Below, one piece after another: positions 43,625 through 55,996 of a stretch of 64,000 nucleotides of DNA (position 1 is its first letter; each line of letters opens with the position of its first letter). The stretch is taken from assembly GCF_001680005.1 (NCBI RefSeq), contig NC_033561.1, positions 620,001 to 684,000 of the forward strand, in the 5' to 3' direction. The notes beneath the pieces were generated by a model that saw only the letters and a list, made by a program, of their open reading frames with translations, made no database searches and was not told the origin of the DNA. Position numbers and translations under genes: made by a program. The DNA comes from Plasmodium coatneyi (lineage: Eukaryota > Apicomplexa > Aconoidasida > Haemosporida > Plasmodiidae).

Positions 43625-45211
43625 CTAGATAAACGCGGAAATGTCCAAGAAATGCATGTTCGAGGAGCGGTCATCGCTGGCAGTTAGAATGGAGAGAATA
43701 TTCTTCTGGTCATACAGATGCAGGGACAAGTGCACATTGAAAATGGTATCCGTGTGGCTGTAAAACTGGTGAATGCACTGTCTAGATCGAATGTCGTAAA
43801 TGTATATGTTCCCATTAAGACTTGAAAAAAGGAGGAGGTTCGTGTTAATCCACTTTAGGAAGTTGATCCCTTTTTCCATTTGGTTGTTTGTATCCACTTT
43901 ATTAAAATCGTAGTTTACAAGAAACTTGTTAATATACTTTTTGCTATGGTAGTCGTATACAATGATGCTATTGTCCAGGGAGGAGGAGGCGAAGATGTTG
44001 TTCCGCTTGTTGTTGAAAAGACAGTAATCCACCAGGTCGCTGTGCAGATTCTGATACGTACTGATGACGCTGTTGTTGTTCACGCTGCAAAGCTGAATAA
44101 TGTTTCTATGGGTTGCTACGTAGATCTCGTTTGCCAAATTGTTATCGATGCAGAGGACGTCGTTACTGTTGTCCAGCTCTTCGCTCATGATCTGCTGTTG
44201 CTGCTGATTATGTTGATTATGTTGATTAAACCTGGAATCGTGCTTCTTACCATCGTTGCGCCTCTTCAAATTGTAGACGTTATAATCGTACACGTGCGTC
44301 TCTCCAGTGTGAAACCCAGCAATCAGGTAAAAGCTACTTTCATAATTGCAAATGTTGATAAAGGTAGGGATGTCCACCGTGTAGGTAATGCTAATGGGCG
44401 CGTTCTGTCGAATATTCCAAATATATATGTTTGGTGAGTCCAGGTAAATGCTTAAAAGGATCTCCTCATTAAACGGACAAAACATAAAGTACTCAATATC
44501 CTTCTTATCGTTCGTATCATTTATCGTTAGGATGTTCACGAAATTCATATCCTCAGTGATCCAGTCCTTCTCTTCCTTCTTAAAATGACTCAAGTCTACA
44601 TTCCAGTTGTAAATGTGAAGTAACGAATTGCTGTTGTTAATATTTTTCTTAAAATTGGTAATATTGTAATTTAAAATTTCTGATCTGTTCATATTATTAT
44701 TGTTATAAATGTAAATGTCCCCATTGTATATACACAGGGCGATATACATGTAACTCTTCGAGAATTTTATATTCGTTACGGTGTCCGTGTACTTGTGGTG
44801 CTTCAGATGCTGTAGGCTGATTTTCGTGCTAACGCTGCTAAGGCGGCTGGCGCCGGTAACCCCCTCGTGGGCGAAATTCCTCAGATCGTCATCGAAGTTG
44901 TTATACAAGTAGCAGTTGTTGTTGATGCTTCCAAAGTAGATCCACTTCTTAAAGGAGTTCACACAGTAGATACTCTTATTTGCGTAAAACCTCTTATAGT
45001 AGGAAATATTCTGCTCCTTGAATTTTATTAACTCCAAATCTGCGGAGGCATTCGTTTTATCGCTGCTGTTGTAGCTTGAGTTTTCTTCCTCCTCATCCGC
45101 TTCTTCATCGTCTTCTCCCACCACATCGACTGCACTAATGTCGATGAGGTCAACTTCTTCATTCCTCAAATCCTCATATGCCAGGTCCTCCTCGATCGCT
45201 TCGTTCATCAT
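43625..45211 (-). CDS. WD40-repeat protein, possible AAMP/SQT1-like
   Basis: The open frame starts with GTG at 45271 inside a poly-Lys stretch; the first ATG is at 45211 (MMNEAIEEDL), giving 528 residues. The N-terminus is acidic (EDDEEADEEEE). The rest is a series of beta-propeller repeats: IKFSKSYMYIALCIYNGDIYIY, FCPFNEEILLSIYLDSPNIYIWNI, FYLIAGFHTGETHVYDY, NNIFASSSLDNSIIVYDY, LLLFSSLNGNIYIYDIRS and ILTASDDRSSNMHFLDI. An acidic N-terminus followed by one WD40 propeller is the layout of AAMP/Sqt1, the chaperone of ribosomal protein uL16; this assignment is an inference. Asn- and Gln-rich loops (NQHNQHNQQQQQ) are inserted between blades. There is no signal peptide, so it is cytosolic or nuclear. 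Confidence 0.88.
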   Translation of the reverse strand: MMNEAIEEDLAYEDLRNEEVDLIDISAVDVVGEDDEEADEEEENSSYNSSDKTNASADLELIKFKEQNISYYKRFYANKSIYCVNSFKKWIYFGSINNNCYLYNNFDDDLRNFAHEGVTGASRLSSVSTKISLQHLKHHKYTDTVTNIKFSKSYMYIALCIYNGDIYIYNNNNMNRSEILNYNITNFKKNINNSNSLLHIYNWNVDLSHFKKEEKDWITEDMNFVNILTINDTNDKKDIEYFMFCPFNEEILLSIYLDSPNIYIWNIRQNAPISITYTVDIPTFINICNYESSFYLIAGFHTGETHVYDYNVYNLKRRNDGKKHDSRFNQHNQHNQQQQQIMSEELDNSNDVLCIDNNLANEIYVATHRNIIQLCSVNNNSVISTYQNLHSDLVDYCLFNNKRNNIFASSSLDNSIIVYDYHSKKYINKFLVNYDFNKVDTNNQMEKGINFLKWINTNLLLFSSLNGNIYIYDIRSRQCIHQFYSHTDTIFNVHLSLHLYDQKNILSILTASDDRSSNMHFLDISAFI

Positions 45212-45460
45212 TAAGGGTTTTTTCCCAATTGATCCTTTTAGTATTTTTTTTTTTTTTTTTTTTTTTTGCACACTTGCGCGTCTATTTTGTTAATGAGCTT
45301 ATTGAGGAGTTACTTTCCGTTGCAACGAAAGATGGCTCGTTCATAATAGGGAGGGGGGGGAGAAAAGGAAGGACCCCAGGATGGATCTATCCAACTGGAG
45401 TTGTCCCCCACAAAAAAAGGTATTTCAAATGGTAAAACGATAAACAGTGAATGATATTAA

Positions 45461-45544
45461 AATAATATTAACATAATAATATTAGCATAATAATATTAAC
45501 ATAATAATATTAGCAAAATAATATTAGCATAATAATATTAGAAT
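45461..45544. repeat. 14-bp A/T tandem repeat, unit AATAATATTARCAT, six copies
   Basis: Six exact-length 14-bp units with only three variable positions lie about 250 bp upstream of the WD40 start codon on its 5' side. The sequence is almost purely A and T, so it may act as a nucleosome-poor promoter element, but no function is shown. Confidence 0.92.
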
Positions 45545-46275
45545 AATAGCGTAGCAAATAATACGGCCACAACTCAGCAACAATGCAGTGGTAATAGAAT
45601 TATTCAAAATTGGTAACGAGTATTTACTTCTCAGGTCGACCTCCTCTCCCAAGGATGCCTAGACGCTCGTTCGGGCCGTTCGAAGTGCGCCTTATGCAGA
45701 TTCTGACGGGAGGAGCAGAGCGAGGCCCTCGATGTGTGCTCGTATGCTTAGCAATATTAAAAAAGAAATAAAAGAAAAAACCTTTTTGTGCCGTTCTGGG
45801 GAAGAATTACCCAGGGCCTTTCTCACCCAGTCGAAAATTTCTTCAACAAATTTGCGACATAACGGGCTGTACACGCTTCGTCAACAACGCTTGAATGACA
45901 CGTAAAAAGGAAGCCTTCCGCAGAGAATCACATTCTCTGGGTGAGGCGTATTTCGGTGTATAAAAATGCTCATCGCACAAATGTATAGCACACAAATGCA
46001 CAATCTATGCGTAGGGAACCACGCGGCACTATATACCACTCTCTATAGCGCAATCCCACATGTATAAGTCGAGTCGTAAATTCTGTATGCTCACCAGTAG
46101 GCCTTTCGCAATCGCATACGTGTGTCATCCCTGTTGCGATACAACCGTATTTCGCAGAAAAAACGAATGTAAACTACAGGGTACCCACTCACTGGAAAAA
46201 AAGGAAACGAAAAATGGCTCCTCCCCGGATTGCCGTATATTCGCACGAATGGCAACAAGTGGGGAAAAGAAAAAA

Positions 46276-46440
46276 AAAAATGAAAAATGAAAAGTGAAAA
46301 ATGAAAAAATGGGAAAATGGGAAAATAAAAAAATGGAAATATGGAAATATGGAAATATAAAAAAATGGAAACATGGAAAAATGGAAAAATGGAAAAATGG
46401 GAAATTTAAAAAATGGCAAAAGAATACATAACAGGTGGCA
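46276..46440. repeat. Loose GAAAAATG / GGAAATAT repeat tract
   Basis: Repeats of 8-9 bp such as GAAAAATGG, GGAAATATG and GGGAAAATG run for about 165 bp. They produce a spurious Phe/His/Ile-rich frame on the minus strand. The tract is purine-rich on the plus strand. Confidence 0.8.
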
Positions 46441-46660
46441 AAAAAAAAAATAAAATGGCCAGGCCAAAAGAGAGGTGACACCCAAAGGGGACCAAAAAAA
46501 AGATAAGTCACTAACAAGTGGCTAAAAGAGAAGTAGCTAAAAAAGTGGCCCAAAAAAAGAGCTAAAAAAAAACGACTGATCCACTTTAAAAAAAAAAAAA
46601 AAAAAAAAAAAACTTTTATTAGCTGCCATATAATAATAAAACATTATACTGGGGTGGTGG

Positions 46661-46691
<31 letters not shown>

Positions 46692-47160
46692 ACCCTATCC
46701 CGGTGTACATTTTGCAGTTTACATTTTAAATACAAAAATTTCATTTGTTGGGAAATTTACATTTCGACGTAAATTTCACCATTTCCCAAGGAGCAGGAAA
46801 CACAAATATGCAAATTACAAATCGGTAAACATGTTTTATAAAAAAAAAAAAAAAATACGCAAATGGAGGGTATATGCTATACCTCGTGAGGCATCACTTT
46901 TTGCACCTGCTCTCATGGCCCCTGCTTAAAGCGCCATACGGGCGGTGCAGGTCCTCTGCGCGAAAATTTAGTAACTCTTAAATACCTTCCCAAATTAGTA
47001 ACTCTTGACCATCTGTTCGAATATGTAAATGGGTGCGTGCTGCTGCACATTCGTTTCCTTTGGTTCCTTCGATTCGACGCTACATTCCTGATGGATAATC
47101 CATTGGTGAAAAGAGAAAATAAAAAATAATGTGGAAGGAGGTTTTTCCTGTTATGTATTT

Positions 47161-50100
47161 TCACCTCTTCAAGAGGGGATCCATATATGTATGTATCAAA
47201 CGGGCAGCATATTTTTTTTTTTTTCCGCCTATTCGTTGAACCAAGGAAGATACGTGGAATATTGGTAAAGCTGCTTCCGGCGATCTACATATAACGCCCA
47301 CGTTAGTGTTACGCGGCGGAGTGAAACCGCGCAACGATGTGCCTTTCCACATGTATACATAAGCACAATAACATGCGTGGGAAAGTTCCCCTTTTGCTTG
47401 GCGGAAAAATGTTACCTCGCGCTCCTTCGCCAGGGATGTGCGAACGACCTCCACCTGCAGAACGAACGAAAAAGAGTTAGAACAAATGGGGACATGAATA
47501 AATAAATATAGCATGCAGCAGTTTTTTTGTAGCTCCTTTTTGTGCCATGGTGAACAGCCTCCTTTTAAGCACACGGTGTGGCGTGCACGTGTGAAGGGCT
47601 CATGTGGATTTTCCATGTGGCAATTTTTCTCTCGCCCCCATTACCGCTTCACCAGGTAGAGGTTCCCGTACACATGCGCGCACATCCTCTGTCAGCTGCG
47701 ATAAGGGGAAAAAGGAGTGGGGAAAAAATGAAATACATTTACTGGTGGGGAATGCAATAAATCGTGTGTGGATCACGGATTCGTCGCTGTTTTCCTGCCT
47801 CGTCACCTGGTCGTATAGCCACCGCTGGAACTTCACCGGGAAGAGATGGAAAATGCCGAACTCGTCCAAAGGCAACACATATTTGACATAAGCCCCTAGG
47901 TCAATTTTCCTCTTCTTGTGATAAAGTAAAATTAAATTTCGTATTTTCTTTCTTATCTTTGGCTTGCTATAGCCTGTCCTGTACATGTAAAATAGGATCA
48001 GCATGAGCTGCTCACCGGTGTAGTGAGTCGCATGTCTGTTCATGTGATTAAATAGCTCAATGTAATGCTGCTTTGTTCGGACTTTATTTTTGCAGATGGT
48101 TATGTACATGTCAAGGTAATGCTTAGCCTTCATATGTGACAAATTGGAAAGTGCACCATTCACCATTTTGTTAAATAATGGGTGATCCTCCCCCTGGTCT
48201 GCCTGCTCCTTGACCCCATTTAGGTCCAAAAAATAATTGCAATATTTAAGGCACAACACCTGAAGGGGGGGCGGAAAGGTCTCATAGTTCCTTGCGACGT
48301 ATTCTTTCAGACGATTTTTTATTTCTCTGGGCATTTCCCTTCTGACAAAAACGTGGCTAAGCAGTGTGTACTTGAGCAGGGAGAAATCAAGAACGCAGTT
48401 TTGCATTATGTAAGACATTTGCATTTTAAAGTAAACGGGAGAATAAACATCGAAATAGCTAAAATAATGTAGGAGGGGGGGGATGTACTTTACGTCTTTT
48501 TCGTTCTTGGTGAAATTTTGATTAAAAAGGGAAAATAGATAAGTGATGAACTTTTCGTGATGTGTGTTCTGAATTTTTTTTTTTTTTTTTTTTTTGTGCA
48601 TTTAAAAGGGGGTAATATAAGAGGTAAAAAATTTTCATCATTCTCATGTTATACTTTAGACTGTTAAAGATGGTCTTCCAATTGTTTTTCGTTTCACTTG
48701 GGATGTGAAGAAAGGAATTATCGCTCCCAACAGTCATGCTATTTACACGTTTATCTGTTTCTTCCTCTTCAGCGCGCAAATCATCAGTTTTTGTTTGCCC
48801 CCCCTGCAGTTGCCTCACCTCGTCCGCCTTGCAGTTAATCAGCTTATCATCGTACAGGTACAGTAGCACGTCGTTCATGGTGTTGACAAAATTGTCTATA
48901 TGGACTTGACTGTACTGACTCTTCCTGAACAGGTTAATTTTGTCGATGATGCTGGGGGGTTGCTGACCCGCAAAGCCATCCTGTGTACCTCTCTCATCCG
49001 CAGAACTTGCAAGAGAGTGATAATTTTTCGCGAGTAAAAACAACCCAAAGAGGAGGTCATCCCCATGTATGTATTTCTTCCCGTTGTTAAAAATGGCACA
49101 AATTTTAAGCAACAATGGGGGCAAAAAAAATACTCCATTTTTGGAATAAATCAACAAAAGGAAAATAAAATCCTTGATGCTCATCTCGAAAAAGCAATTC
49201 TGAATGTAATTCTCCACGTAGTAAATATCCTTGTAGGTGAATAAGCCATTTTTACCTTTGTAATAAAAAAAGAGGAGAAATAACTTGGGACACGAAAAGC
49301 ACACATTTTGTGTATCGTCCCCTTCTGCAACAGGGGAGTTATCCTTCCACTTGTTATCCTTCCACTTGTTATCCTTCCATCTGTTGTCTTTACCATGAGT
49401 TAAAAACTTCATGTTGTTGTATACAAACTTGTCTATAAGTTCATTCCTATATCCCATTTTGCAAAACACTCGTAAAATGTTCACCATGTTCGCTGCGTTC
49501 ATATTTTCCTTGTTGTAAATCACCTGAACGGTTAATATATTTTTTAATTCCTCATCCATGTACTTGTGGTATGCGTACACTGCGGGCATCAGCATGCACA
49601 GGTCGTTCCCCTTTGCGTTGTGTAGGCATTTTTTTAAGTTGTCAAAAATTAACTTTATCAAGTTTTCCACGAAGAGGTGGCTGCTCGTTTGGCATCCAGC
49701 GGTATCCCCTGTATTTACCTCATCCCGCTGTGTGTGCAACTGATCAGGGGGGGATTTTTTTTTTTTTTTTTTTTCCACCTGCACGGTAGGGTTGTCCATT
49801 TTGGCTAGCTGGTCAAAGGAGTTGTCGCCGCCCTGTTGAAGCAACGCTTCGGTCACTTCCATTTCTTCCCCCGCAGCGCTTCCCCACTGGAGCTGCCTCA
49901 GAAGGGCTAACAATTTTACGTTGTCCAGCACAGATAAGTCAAACTTGTTCAACAGCAAAACATTGCAGTGGTAAAGTATGAAGGGCTTCAAGGAGAAGGG
50001 GACCTCGAAGGCTGACCCCAGTATTAGCACTCTCTCCAAGGAGGAGATTATTTTTTTATTTGTTAACCCTTTATTTTGGCTGATCTCCCTTGTGAATGTG

Positions 50101-51476
50101 CGAATGAAGCTGAGCAGGATGTCCGTAATGTTATCTCGTACATCGGGGAAAAAAAGGAATACAAGTTCCTTGCTTGTTTGTTTTTTTTTCTTCAAAAGTA
50201 AGTGTGTGTAGAAGTTGTACAGAACGTAAATTGTGTCAACTGCGTGGAAGTTAAAATGAAAATCTTCCGTGAGTTGTGTGTGCCTTCGTACGATCTCTGG
50301 GGGGAAGGAATTTCCCCCGGTATCCTTCTCCGCACAACTGTCTTGCATATCCTCAGTTTGAGTTCTAAGCTTGCCAAGTGTGTCCCCAATGTGACTGCCA
50401 TAGTTACCTGATGTGCCTTCTTCCCATTCGTATTTCGCTGAAGACACGTTACCCACGGGTGACCGGGGCAACAACCCCCTGTTAAGCGAGTTCCGTGGGG
50501 AGGTGTCACCTTCCATGGACCCCCCCTTCGAGCGTACCATATCACCAAGCGTGGCAATATGTTTTATGTAAATATAATTCATACTGTACAGGTAAACGAC
50601 ATCCTCATCTACATCATAATGGTAAGTTCTTCTCTGTGGGCAGTATTTCTTCGCGAAAAAAAACTGTGTGCATATATTGATGCACGTATTCATGTTGTCT
50701 ATCTCCCTGTAGTAGAGCTCGCTGTCAGACTGAATCAACCCATACATGTAGCGTATGACCTCCTTAAAAAAGGAAAAGACATTTCTCCTCAGGTTGTCAC
50801 TTTGGCCAGAATGGTCACTTCCGTCCGAATGGTGCCGTTCACTCAAGTCGTAGTTAAAGGCAATTCTTTTCACAACGTCTACAGAAAAAAAGTGGATGTT
50901 CTCGCTAACGTGTTTGAGTAAGTTGCTATATTCTTCCTTCATATGGAGAGTTTTTAGGATATCCAGAAGGAGCATATAGCTCTTGATGCTCACGAATTTC
51001 TTTTCCCTTCCTTGTTTCTCTTCTTTCCCCATGGGGGCATCCTCCAGATAGTCATTCACGTAGCCCAAAACGAAGTTCACATAGTACCTAACCCGATCAT
51101 CAGGCGTATCAATTTTGCCCTTCACACATAGTAGGTACAAATTTCTAATCACCTGATCAATGTGTTCGTTGTGACTTCCCCCCTGGTTGGAGAATCCATC
51201 TTGCTTTCCGCAGCTAACATGGCAACCCTTCAACAGGGAATTTATCTCGTATATTTTTTCATTGACGTAGCTGTGATTAAAAAGCGAACTGATGGAGTTC
51301 CCTTTCCTTGTTAAGAAGTCCTCACCAACAATGTGTTCATATATCAGAGTTTTCCTACCGCTGAATTTGCGGCAGGCAACACCCCTCCCATTTATGCTCA
51401 CTCGGCATGGAAAAACGGCTGGCCAATACGATAAATGTTTGCCTGGCACAAACCGCCCTGTTTCCCAGCATCTCAT
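47161..51476 (-). CDS. Conserved Plasmodium protein, probable organellar helical-repeat protein, frame broken once in an A run
   Basis: From the ATG at 51476 a frame of 984 codons runs into a 22-A tract (48574-48595). The next frame continues with coding-like sequence (HEKFITYLFSLFNQNF...), so one gene is likely if one A is removed. Exon 1 would then end at 47807 (1223 codons), followed by exons 47645-47695 and 47416-47454, all phase 0 with GT...AG borders. The last exon is unresolved, with stop near 47161 or 46913. The N-terminus is basic and free of acidic residues after residue 10 (FPCRVSINGRGVACRKFSGRK), as in a mitochondrial or apicoplast transit peptide. The body has many helical pairs (for example MVNILRVFCKMGYRNELIDKFVYNNM) like the heptatrico- or octotricopeptide RNA-binding families. 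No clear RAP domain was found. A short WKDN repeat lies near residues 695-710. Confidence 0.75.
48574..48595 (-). other. Frame break in the helical-repeat gene at a 22-A homopolymer
   Basis: The upstream frame reads six Lys and then stops after about 17 residues. The downstream frame, reading seven Lys and then IQNTHHEKF, stays open for 330 codons. A run of 21 A would join them. The direction and size of the error are the same as in ORC3. Confidence 0.75.
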
Positions 51477-52869
51477 TCGGGGAGCCTTGGACGTTGTGTG
51501 TTTGGGGCGAATCGTTTAGCTAATGCGACAGCATGCCGCTTACAGCTCACTCGTGTAGAAGCTTACATAATTTTTTACTTTGCGAAAAGCTACTCCACTG
51601 AATGGTTCTTATCATATGTTAGAAAAAGGAAAAAAATGTTGGCTCCTATATCAGTTCGCTTTTGCCCTATTGATAAAGCAATCATGGTGCACAATTTTTT
51701 TTTTTTAAGAAAAATTCAACAAAGCGTTGCACAGATTGGGCGGAAAAAAATACACCACGTGAAGGGGATCTACATAGGGGCATTCACACGCATGATGGGA
51801 TATCTTTACACACGTTTGTGAGCGTTTCCACGTGGCCCGGGACGACGTTGGCGGGTCCGCCCACGGGGGTCCTACCGGAAACGCTTACGACGTACAGGTC
51901 ATCTACAAGGGTATGCATTGCACTTTATTGCCCCCCGTTAATTGGCGTGTATATTGTTGCAGCGCGATTTTGCAGCTTCATTGGTAGGACCCCTGTTAAG
52001 GATAGCCACGATTGGGGGGTCAGATATATACTATAAGGACACCTATTAAGGAGCTAACATTTAGGGTTCTCGCACACATCGGTTAGGGAACCCAGTTAAG
52101 GAACTAATTTTTAGGGAACCTCGTCTGTGGAGGTCTCGTATTGAGCGGATGCATTCGCCTAATTATGGACTTTTTTTTTTTTTTTTTTTTTTTTTTCTGT
52201 AGAGGTCAGCAACACTCGCGTTTATTCTGTTATCCTATTGTATTCACAAACCGGTGGGCGATACCTTCCGTGGAAAATTATTTTTAATGGGGGGTGGTGA
52301 AGCATTGTTGTTCCCTGTTTATTTTTTCCTTCTTCCTCCCCTTCCTTTATTCTTTAAAATTGACATTCATGTAGTTGAATGCCATCGTGGTGACAGAACG
52401 GAATTGAACTTTTCCTCCGAGTGCGTATGCACATGCTCATGTAAAGACAACATACAGACACAAACAGGTGCATGTCGGGAGAAGACAACAATCAACCGTG
52501 GCAGTAACCATTGTCACGCTGGTATCATGCATGAGAAAAAAAATTAACACACCGTGCATACAACACGTGTGTAACGCGTAACCTCGGAGGGAAAGTTTGT
52601 TTCTTCGCATCACATCGCTCGTCACTTAATGTTAGTGGTTTACCTCCCCATGCGTACTGCTAAAAACTGTGCAACGGTAGGGGCATATCATGAAGGGGTA
52701 ACATTTTTGTGAGCGGCACATTGAGGGAGAAACGAAACGTGTGAAAGGTGGATGTTGTTTCGAAGCAACAAAAATGACCATAAAATGGGTGGAGTTTTTT
52801 TTTTTTTTAAACATCGTAATTGTACATTCAAGCGTAAAAACAAACTTATGGCTACATTGGGGCGGACAG

Positions 52870-52909
<40 letters not shown>

Positions 52910-53389
52910 GTTTTGGCTTGTCATGTGGATGTAGAGCGCAGTGCTAGGAAAAAAAAAGGGCAAACAACGTTGCATTGGGGTGAGTCTGTTTCAGGTTTGT
53001 TCCGTTTCGATCAGTTTGTTCTTTCAACCATTTTGTTCGCTTCGCCACTTTGCTGGACCTGCCCACTTTTTTTTTTTCGCCTCGTCACCAACGCTGCAAT
53101 CGCTCAGAACAACGTGACAACCACTGGCACAACGCCAAAGAGAGGGAAAACCTCGAAGGAGAGGGAACCGAAAAGGAACACACGCATTAAGATGACTGTG
53201 CCACGGTCATCACCATGACTTGGATGTTGTCAAAGGGGGAGAAGCTTCGTCCCAAGGGAGGCTCCAAAAAGGGTCACCGAGGCTGAATTGATCTGAACAG
53301 TGAGAAAAAAAAAAAAAAAAAAAAAGGAAAAAAAAAAAAGCAACAGCAGCAACAACAACAACGACAGAAAGAATAATATCAAGCGCCGC
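51477..53389. other. Divergent intergenic region
   Basis: It lies between the minus-strand helical-repeat gene and the plus-strand gene at 53390. It has a T run of 28 at 52170-52197 and a 36-A run at 52870-52905. Between 51985 and 52130 the sequence has imperfect repeats of the form AAGGA(G/A)CTAAC...TTTAGGGTTC / AAGGAACTAAT...TTTAGGGAAC. Two short TTTAGGG motifs recall the telomere unit, but there is no tandem array. No gene is supported. Confidence 0.55.
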
Positions 53390-55996
53390 ATGATTTCCCC
53401 TGCAGCTGTCCGAACAACCGACGTGGAGATGGTTCTGCGCAACAGGGGGGAGGGTTACGACCCAAGGAAGAGGAAGGAGCAGGGAGGTACGGTCTACGTG
53501 CAGTTGGCGGACCCATGTTGCGAAAATGACTACGCAAAGAATGCATGTGGGAAGGATGACTCCATGAAGGACGTCACTGGTGAGGACCGCCCTTGTTTGT
53601 GCCAAGGCGAGGGTTCCCTTGAAGACGGCTCACCACTCCTGATGCTGCAAAAGAGCAGCACTAGAATAGAACAACGCATCCACACCCCACAGGTAATTAG
53701 CCCCATGTTATGTCCCTCCCCACAACTGCGCGCAGAGTACCAAGTGAAGGAGCTAACCAAATTGATGGAAAAGTACGACGTCCGAAAAAACTTCGCCTGT
53801 TTCGGAGGAGCCTTTACCAGGTTCGCAAACGAAACGTATACATTCACAAACAGGCAATTCAGACCACATCTAGGAATACACGTGAACACCTACCTATTCA
53901 ATGATTTTATTTTTATGAAAAATTCCATAAAAATTATAAAATTTTCCAGATGGCATATTCTTGTATACCTCTCAGATAATAAAGTTTATGTCTACAAACA
54001 CAGTAGGTACTTGTGGCACTTGGACCATTTCAACGAATGGAAACATTTGCCCATTCCGACTTCGAACGAAATAAAGGACATTCAAATTGTCTCCTGTAAC
54101 TACAAGGGAGACCTCTACTTTGATCATCCTGAGGGACTGAATTATGGTCTCAAGGATGGTGACGAGTTTTGCGGTTCTACACACCATCATGAGACCATCG
54201 ATCCGATTCACTTTTTCGGACTTAGCTTAGTGGACAGCAAGGACAACTTATACTTAGGGCTGAATACAAATATTAATTCTAGTAGGATCAATATTAAGCA
54301 AATGAAGATGGTTGTTCCTCGGTCGTTTCGGAAGAGGAAGCTGAGAATGAGGACCATTTTGGTCAGCCTACCCGAGCTCACTGAATATGACCTAAGCTCT
54401 TGCACCGTGTATTTGAAGTACGCATCTATATTCGAGCTGTCTTATACGCGTGCTCACGATACTGGTGGGAGGAGAGTCAGCTACCCCAAGCAAGGGGTAA
54501 CTAACGGGGGGGAAGCTTCCAAGGGTCACCATTCCGGTGAAGCAGATACATTGCACGTGGGGAATACACAACCGGGAATGGACACAAGTCGGAGTTCCAA
54601 AATGGACTGCACAAAAGGGTCGAAAAAAAAAGGGAGAACCTTCCAAAGGGGCAGGGGTTCCCAAATGGTAAGGGCTTCCCCAAAGGGGAAGAACAAAACA
54701 CGTGGTTCCTTAAGTAAACCCCCCTCCCGTGGAAGCAAACTAAGCCAAAGTATACACACCGCAGATTCGCTCGACTGTGTGGTGGGTGCAATGCAAAGGG
54801 GGGAAGACCATCATGATAATCTGACAATAGAGAGAGCCAAAAAGAAAAGGCGAATTAACTTCACAGAAGCAGGCGCACCCCCTGACCAAGGACCGCAGAT
54901 TACCAGTTTTTCCAACATGGATGATCCACCAAACGCAGGCACCTCCCAGTTAACTACGCAAAAGAAGGATCATTTCATTTTCATAAAAACGTCCAACAAT
55001 TTGAAGTTTAAAAAGAAGCTGATACGTTCCAAACCGAGGGTGCTGTTAAGCGGCACGTCGTGTGCACATGGTTGTGTGTTGTTTGAAAATAAGGAGATTT
55101 ATTTTTGGATTATCAGGCAGGGGGAATCACCTGTAGCAGATTCGGTGAATGCGGATGACGTGGTTGTGTCTGGCGAATGCGCCGCACCCAAGGGAAGACA
55201 AAGCAAACGATTCATTTTCAAAAAATTGGAGTACCCCAAGGTGAATATGATCGACGTAGTCTACTGCAACAACACGTATATTATGCTATCGGAGGAGAAT
55301 ATTCTGTTCATTTTAAAGTCCCCCTATTTGCACACCCTACGAGCGGTGAATTTTTTTTTCTACCTGAACAACTACCTACCGAAGGGAGTGAATCCCCAAC
55401 GCAGAAGCGGTGTCCTCACGCTGGAGAAAATTAGAGACTCCACTTTGGTCAAAATGTACCTTACAGACTACGTATTGGTAACTATCCACAGTAGTAAGGA
55501 CATTTGCTTCACCCCCGTTTTGTTTCACAGTGTCTATAGCTATATGGACTCTCAGTATATTGACGTCCTTTCGACGAAGTACGAGCGGCAGGTACGTCTT
55601 CTCCTCGGGTGGTGACTCCAATAGATAGGCTAATACTAAATTGGCAGAGCTAAGTGCGCGGTCAAGCGGGCCACCATACGTGCTGCGCTCACCATTGAGA
55701 TTAGCACTTTTTTCATCCCACTCCTCATCGCACCCCCCTAGGTGTCCAAACTGATAAAGGATCTGGGCAAGTTCTGCACACGCGGCCTGGAGAACCAATT
55801 TTCGCACGAAGAAAAAAGCATGTACCCAAATTTGATAAAGTACAAAATGATCCGCACCTGCGCCCAAAACAAAAACTGCTTCACTATTTACGTGAGCCCG
55901 AACTCCCTGATCGTGTGCATTTACAATTTGTTCGAATATTATGAAGTGCTCGACACGTCCATATCGAATTTTTTGAGTAAGTACTACATTATGTAG
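53390..55996 (+). CDS. Conserved Plasmodium protein, unknown function, possible beta-propeller (two exons)
   Basis: The frame is open from 53300, but its first codon is GTG and the first 30 residues are poly-Lys/Asn; the first ATG is at 53390 (MISPAAVRTT). Exon 1 ends at 55591 (CGGCAG before GTACGT) and exon 2 is 55742-55996 (after CCCCCCTAG), phase 0, giving about 818 residues. Short beta-like stretches (WHILVYLSDNKVYVYKHS, SLVDSKDNLYLGLNTN, GTSCAHGCVLFENKEIYFWII, CNNTYIMLSEENILFI, NCFTIYVSPNSLIVCIYN) suggest propeller blades, perhaps RCC1-like, but no family signature is clear. A hydrophilic insert of about 150 residues (about 390-540) is rich in Lys, Ser and Gly. There is no signal peptide. 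Confidence 0.82.

Larger units (their letters stand above)
45212..47160. other. Intergenic region with A/T repeats, upstream of the WD40 gene
   Basis: Both flanking genes are on the minus strand. The region contains a T run of about 24 directly upstream of the WD40 ATG (45244-45267), a 14-bp A/T array (45461-45544), a GAAAAATG repeat tract (46276-46440) and two A runs of 23-27 near 46590 and 46661-46687. The 3' end of the helical-repeat gene may extend into 46913-47160. Confidence 0.55.

Noticed and set aside
52040..52130. TTTAGGG motifs as internal telomere repeats
   Set aside because: Only two isolated copies in a looser repeat context; no tandem GGGTT(T/C)A array.
53300..53389. Upstream extension of the gene at 53390 (poly-Lys/Asn) starting with GTG
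   Set aside because: GTG starts are not used by Plasmodium nuclear genes; the first ATG is 53390. The same reasoning moves the starts of ORC3 to 22139 and of the WD40 gene to 45211.
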